Assembly (NCBI RefSeq): GCF_001279725.1
Contig: NZ_LGDE01000452.1
Span: 1-26,710 of the forward strand
Length of the DNA stretch: 26,710 bases
Direction of reading: 5' to 3'
Origin: Streptomyces sp. WM4235
GTDB lineage: Bacteria; Actinomycetota; Actinomycetes; Streptomycetales; Streptomycetaceae
The notes below the pieces were generated by a model, which saw only the letters and a program-made list of their open reading frames with translations, was not told where the DNA came from and searched no databases. Numbering within the stretch: the first letter of the stretch is position 1; every line of letters starts with the position of its first letter. The position numbers were made by a program, and so were the translations under genes. This document shows, in pieces, positions 23,501-26,710 of this stretch.

Positions 23501-25119
23501 GTCGCACCGCCGAACGGCTGGAATATCACGGCGGGGTTCTTCATCGCCACTTTCATGTCCGATGTGAACCCGAACTCCCCTGGGCTGAACTTGGAAGGGG
23601 CTGCCTCGTACTCCGCCATCGCGTGCCGCACCCGCGCTTCGGCGTATGTCGGAAGCTGATCGGGCGGCAAATCCGAGATGATGCGAGATTCAGCGGACTC
23701 CGGCAAGGCTTTGCCAGCCTTGTCCGCAGCCTCGAACTCCGCAGATTCCTTGATCTCCTTCGCGGTCGCCCGACGTTCGGAGTGGACGCAACCGGATGCC
23801 GGAGCGCCGCCGCCGCATGCGGCCCCTCTGACAGACGGAGCCTTCGACTTCTCGACCAGCGCGGAACTGTTGCCGGTTTCGGTGTAGTCGGCCGGCTTCA
23901 GATCAGCCCACGACTTGCCCGGGGCTGGCTCAAAGTCGATGTTCGGGAGGTCCTGGGGCTGGTTGTAGGTGGGGCGATGGGACTGGGGGATGGTGCTGGC
24001 CTTGACGAAGGACGTCTCCGAGATGGGCTTGGCCGCGAGATCGGATCGAACCTCCAACGTCCGCTCGAGGACCTGATCGCCGGGATTGGCCTTCTTGGCG
24101 GCCGTGGCGATCACGACCGATCTGACGGCGTAGGGATTCGCCTTCGGACCCCCGAGAACCTTGGTTCCGAAGGCGCCCTTCAGACCGGCCTTGCCGCCAT
24201 GCGTGACCAGCTCCTCGACGTTGGTGGATACAATCCATCCCTCGTCTCCCTCAAGGATTCCGGTCTTCTTCGGGTCATGCACCAAATATTCCGCTTTGAC
24301 CGGATCATTCCTCGCCCCCTCGATGGGAGTGATTCCGGTAAGGCCGTTCAGGGTGTGAATCATTTCGTGAGCGAGCGTGGTGGCCGGGCGCATCCCGAAG
24401 GGCCGGCCCTTACTCGTGTACGCTCCCACGATGTGATTGTCCGGGACCGTGATGATGTTGGCGCCGGTTCCGGTTCCCTCTAGAATCCACGGATTCTTGA
24501 AGTCGATCGCCCCCCTTGCTCCATTCATCTTTACTGCCTTGTATTCACCTCCCCGAGCCGCGCGCGTGATCAACGTTTTGACAGGTGACGGGCCGCCGGA
24601 CGCGTCTGATGGATTGTGGAATCCGAAGGCCGGCTCGCCGTCCTTTCCTGCCATGGGTGAGGCTTTCCCTATCGACTTGAGGAGGCGCAGCCCCTCGGGA
24701 TTCGTCGCGATCTCGTCGAGCTCTCCCCACATGCGAGTCACGAAGTCCTGGGCATCTTGACCGGATGCCTCCTTCGCAGGCCATCTGCTATTGGTCAACA
24801 GGCCGCCGTTCACCGTGTCGTACACCACTCCCGGGTACACGGCGACCCCGGTCCCCTCCCCCGAGGGGAGGATGTATTCGAAGCAAAGGACCTGATACCC
24901 GTTCCTCGCCGCCGATCTGGTGCTTGTCGTGCCGGGCATGCCAATCAACCTGGCGCGTGGATCGGTTTGCCACTTCCCCAGGTCGGGCGGCGGAGGGGGA
25001 GCTGCTGACGCGCTGGTTGCCTGACTGAACTGCACGACAGAGATTCCGGTCGCGATCAGCACGACAGGGAGAATGAGCGCCAGAAGCCGCCATCTCTGCG
25101 TCATGTGACGTATGGTCAT
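20542..25119 (-). CDS. Candidate secreted multidomain AB-type metalloprotease toxin
   Basis: 1525 residues. A Sec signal peptide (about 1-39, LLALILPVVLIATG core) is followed by a domain (about 45-330) with zinc motif HEMIH at 251-255. Upstream ATNPEGLRLLKSI and downstream NVEELVTHGG (a possible third ligand at E302/E303) resemble M91/NleD-like proteases. A loop C435-C444 precedes SERR. Residues 571-662 contain a hydrophobic hairpin with W573, TSDLTK and P599-VVG-QLL-GIAD609, matching diphtheria toxin's translocation domain. A long helical region (680-790) follows. Five repeats, each C-x6-C then C-x16-24-C, span 888-1265. Residues 1313-1508 form a jelly-roll like that attached to GH92 enzymes (FSSGFEP to YIDDISIS). 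The ATG at 25119 has AGGA six bases upstream. No adjacent immunity gene. The protease and GH92-type calls are firmer than the translocation call. Confidence 0.75.
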   Translation of the reverse strand: MTIRHMTQRWRLLALILPVVLIATGISVVQFSQATSASAAPPPPPDLGKWQTDPRARLIGMPGTTSTRSAARNGYQVLCFEYILPSGEGTGVAVYPGVVYDTVNGGLLTNSRWPAKEASGQDAQDFVTRMWGELDEIATNPEGLRLLKSIGKASPMAGKDGEPAFGFHNPSDASGGPSPVKTLITRAARGGEYKAVKMNGARGAIDFKNPWILEGTGTGANIITVPDNHIVGAYTSKGRPFGMRPATTLAHEMIHTLNGLTGITPIEGARNDPVKAEYLVHDPKKTGILEGDEGWIVSTNVEELVTHGGKAGLKGAFGTKVLGGPKANPYAVRSVVIATAAKKANPGDQVLERTLEVRSDLAAKPISETSFVKASTIPQSHRPTYNQPQDLPNIDFEPAPGKSWADLKPADYTETGNSSALVEKSKAPSVRGAACGGGAPASGCVHSERRATAKEIKESAEFEAADKAGKALPESAESRIISDLPPDQLPTYAEARVRHAMAEYEAAPSKFSPGEFGFTSDMKVAMKNPAVIFQPFGGATAVKGAAPARLSKSLTKGWGTFNTAMTPAMAYMWINSITEAFRQDTSDLTKSAVVMAPVPVVGQLLGIADSMERKDGVGLTVNVLYLLAEASDFAGQPELAMLFGVVALATQIVAGIVDWANGRSEADKQIEGRNTAWHDTMKKDVIDKSIPALLSAAQKAFDAAQQKLMFGAYATMAQLNVTAEKSGSSVVMEAARTANALTMANAKASVESLRSGFINGVHQAVIELFGSLNKGTGSDVFTKAYLDKAAFPAWYENTWKPNRPKCAGNGMPFGPCPNDWKSTRRARVDWERDVVPGVLANTPKDVFTTGDLKDVQGAVDSQLSGGKMFAPLPITDTTPVAPIGFIPCADDGGTCAGIEGRTGQVAFGAAGKYVTAPLPPGGIACKPSSFPTDPNPSAHKSCFVPAGDNTSGGDGGSWLSSVGGCADEGEKCTVSGTQEVAFGAGAHWIVKPITSSVACDSSEKGFGADPAPGRAKECRVLAGSPPGQAANAGGPYQACAVQGEDCHVTGKVRLAFGAHVSDDERKWAYKVVDGDAYPNGVPCTTSTFGEDPLPGDAEGCYIANPPAPFTFCSVPGGTCSVPESGAYQMAYGGDGSWTIKTVPAGNAACNDATFGDAAIPTSNDLKGGTRKNYCYLSGTNHDLVLGGETQHETSSVHSDWESDACARPGQPCKVNGSTVLAYGTYLAGRGTYLVKPITPRTDQSAINCDFAAFTPRDPQLNDAQCFLLTTPTLGFDTAQTDFVYRETKRTNPPASPPDPGPGVPDPHEDHGKIFSSGFEPHDTKPTWTDTIDEDRGGVDNVAGRNGGPGPVASPRTGERAHTGDGSLLYSGSTGGGSHAHAYLKVFDLADKPVSIGKARTLSYWIYPKSADRWDNADWPVDNSSCVALDLVFTDGTTLRDSGAVDQKGNSIAPAAQCGNLKPNEWNHITVNLAGKNNDKEISRINLGYDQNYPGNATYSGYIDDISISREAAVTSSGGISGRTGS

Positions 25120-25540
25120 GAAGATTCCTGCATTCTGTACGAAGATTGTCACCTGAAAATGCGCGTGAATCCCTCGGACTGCGTAGGGTCTTTCCTCTGG
25201 CGGCTTGGTCCTCCATGGAGTCGTCGGGCGCACTTTCCGGTTACGCGTTCGTTGCCGATGTGGTGGCAGAGCGGCGGCCGTAACGTGTGTTCCCCGTCCG
25301 TGAGACGGGAGGGGGCTTCTGCCGGTGGAGTGCATGCCGCTTGGATGAGATCGCCTTCGATCGGCGAGCAGAACAACTCGGTGCGCCGGCCGGGTTACCG
25401 GCTGGCGCTTTGTCTGCCGGCCGATGGCATGGAGGGAGTCTGGACGGATTGCCGCAGGATGCCCAGTGCGCCCGCAACAACCGTCTGGGGAGGGCTGTTG
25501 CGCATAGGTTGAACGAATCCCCGTCCCGACACCAGCATGA
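25120..25540. other. Upstream region of the toxin-like gene
   Basis: About 420 bases without a supportable gene. The toxin frame stays open to 25335, but the start at 25119 has the ribosome site and signal peptide. The DNA next to the start is less G+C-rich than its surroundings. A weak hexamer pair (TTTTCA, 16 nt, CAGAAT on the minus strand, near 25132-25160) could be its promoter; I give this little weight. Confidence 0.35.
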
Positions 25541-25544
25541 AATT

Positions 25545-25800
25545 ACCTGCACCGTCGAACGCCTCCTGCGCGAGACCGGCATCGCCGGCGCCGTCCGCGG
25601 CAGGAGTCCTCGCCGCGATCCCGGACCTGCCGCCGCACCGGCCCCCGGACCGCGTCGACCGCGGCTTTGTCGCCCCGACGCCGAACTGCCCGCGGGTAGC
25701 CGACTTCTCATGTCGCCGCCTGGGCGGGCACTGCCTACGTCGCGTTCGTCGTGAACGCTTCTCCCACCGCATCATCGGCGTTCCTCGAGGCTGCGCGGCG
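25545..25800 (+). pseudogene. IS3-family OrfB (integrase) remnant
   Basis: Plus-strand pieces in alternating frames read TVERLLRETGIAGAVRGR, DRVDRGFVAPTPNCPRVADF and WAGTAYVAFVV (the last shifted). Together they match the IS3 OrfB region around the first catalytic aspartate, which here would be the D of VADF. Frameshifts near 25600 and 25720 and the lack of the rest of the gene show an inactive fragment. Its partner OrfA and inverted repeats are not seen. Confidence 0.62.
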
Positions 25801-26049
25801 GGGTATCGGGTGCGGGCGGGACCGGGGTGTGGACGAATTGCTGCCAGCCCTATCAGGTCGTGAACGGCCAGGATGGCTGTGTCCGCTGCTCGCCGGTGTC
25901 CGGCAGGGCCAGCCCACAATCCGGCGGATGTATGTCGGCCCGGGTGCTGGCGCGCGTCGGGGTTCTGTTCCCTGTATGAGAGCTTCCGCGTGTGCGTCGT
26001 AGAGCCCAAGTCGGGTGCAGGATGGGCGGGGGAGCCGGTGCTGTTGCGG

Positions 26050-26710
26050 GTTGCGGCCGCCAGGGACGATCGGCGTCTTCGTCTCGATGAAGGGCTACAC
26101 CGAGCCCGCGCTGGAGAAGGCGAAGTTCTTCGCGGGCGTCATGCTGCTCGACCGCAGCCACGTCGAGGCCCTGGTGACCGGGTTGTTCACCGCTCCGCAG
26201 CTCATCAGTCGAATGCTGTCCTGGGCCACCCGCCGCGGCGGCTCCTACCCGCCGCTGGACGAACTCCTGTCCATGACCACCTCTGGGGTTGGTGCCGACC
26301 AGTGGTCCCGACCGGATCCCGCGCCGGACGTCGTCCACCGCGCCTCAGGGGTAAGCGCCGCTGCGGTCCTGGCCGCCCCGGCCGGCACCGCTGTCACCGG
26401 GTGACCGGCCACGGCGACCATCTGCTGCTCACCACCGGCGAGGGCGTCCTCCGCCTGGACGCGCGCACGGGCGAGACCCGGCAGGTGCTCGGCCTCCCCG
26501 GCAGCCGGGACGCGGCTATCCGGACCGCGACCGGCACCACGCTGCTGTGCGGCGCGGCCACCGTCACCGCCCGCGCCGCCGGCACGGGGGTCACACCTGT
26601 GGCGGGGCCGTTCCCCAACCTGGCGCGTCTGCTGGCCGGATCCGCCGAGGAGCTGTGGGTGTTCCCCACCACCGGGCCGCCCGGCTACGGATGCCGCCAC
26701 ACCCTGACAC
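26050..26710 (+). pseudogene. Endonuclease-like/beta-propeller protein, frameshifted and partial
   Basis: From about 26060 the plus strand reads IGVFVSMKGYTEPALEKA, then VMLLDRSHVEALVTGLF and YPPLDELL, like the end of the restriction-endonuclease-like (PD-(D/E)XK) domain in some Streptomyces proteins. The frame stops at 26402-26404. The next frame, from about 26401, continues GHGDHLLLTTGEGVLRLDA and resembles a WD/PQQ-type beta-propeller (blade-like GVLRLDARTGETR), running off the right edge. The expected join is a one-base shift near 26398-26402. The endonuclease domain's N-terminal part is missing. It could be a pseudogene or an assembly error, and is truncated by the window in any case. 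Confidence 0.6.

Noticed and set aside
22303..24483. 726-residue open frame on the plus strand
   Set aside because: It is antisense to the toxin-like gene, whose sense strand has clear domains. The plus translation is arginine- and glycine-rich with no recognisable domain.
1..26710. CRISPR arrays, tRNA or rRNA genes
   Set aside because: No regularly spaced direct repeats and no cloverleaf or conserved rRNA segments were seen on either strand.

Overview
The window is high-G+C actinobacterial DNA, almost certainly from a Streptomyces. Third codon positions are strongly G/C, GTG starts are common, and the gene families (TetR, PucR, SpoIIE-type phosphatase with a GAF sensor, sugar ABC transporter, DUF1963) are typical of that genus. 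It reads as accessory DNA. There are remnants of at least four transposase families, several genes broken by frameshifts, and one very large secreted protein.

Layout. 1-720: a frameshifted TetR gene running off the left edge, its palindromic operator, and a decayed alpha/beta-hydrolase fragment. 834-3844: two zinc-independent MDR oxidoreductases; the second forms a two-gene unit with a TetR repressor under a promoter that overlaps a perfect 10+10 bp inverted repeat. 4276-4617: a small unknown gene. 4686-13057, all on the minus strand: a module of metal-dependent cyclase/hydrolase, two-domain sugar-type ABC ATPase, permease, large GAF/SpoIIE/HATPase sensor phosphatase, and lipoprotein solute-binding protein. 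It looks like one uptake and signalling locus for an unidentified small molecule. 13649-14325: a VapBC-like toxin-antitoxin pair that may be read from a leaderless message. 15445-16653: a PucR-type regulator with an odd middle.

16800-20465 is a transposon graveyard: an ISL3 remnant, then the C-terminal end of one IS256-family transposase split in two by a 2.8 kb element. That element has 26-bp inverted repeats and a flanking 8-bp direct repeat, and carries a DUF1963 gene beside a doubly broken IS256 transposase.

20542-25119 is the most interesting gene. It encodes a 1525-residue secreted protein with a signal peptide, a HExxH metalloprotease resembling family M91 (NleD-like), a short two-cysteine loop, and a hydrophobic helical segment. 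That segment matches the diphtheria-toxin translocation hairpin at several positions, including P-x2-G-x3-GIAD. Five four-cysteine repeats and a C-terminal jelly-roll like those attached to GH92 mannosidases follow. This order (protease, translocation segment, putative binding modules) is that of an AB-type protein toxin and is offered here as a candidate new one. 25120-26710 holds an IS3-type remnant and a frameshifted endonuclease-like/beta-propeller gene running off the right edge.

Many calls rest on reading motifs by eye; no database search was possible. Several frameshifts could be assembly errors rather than true decay.
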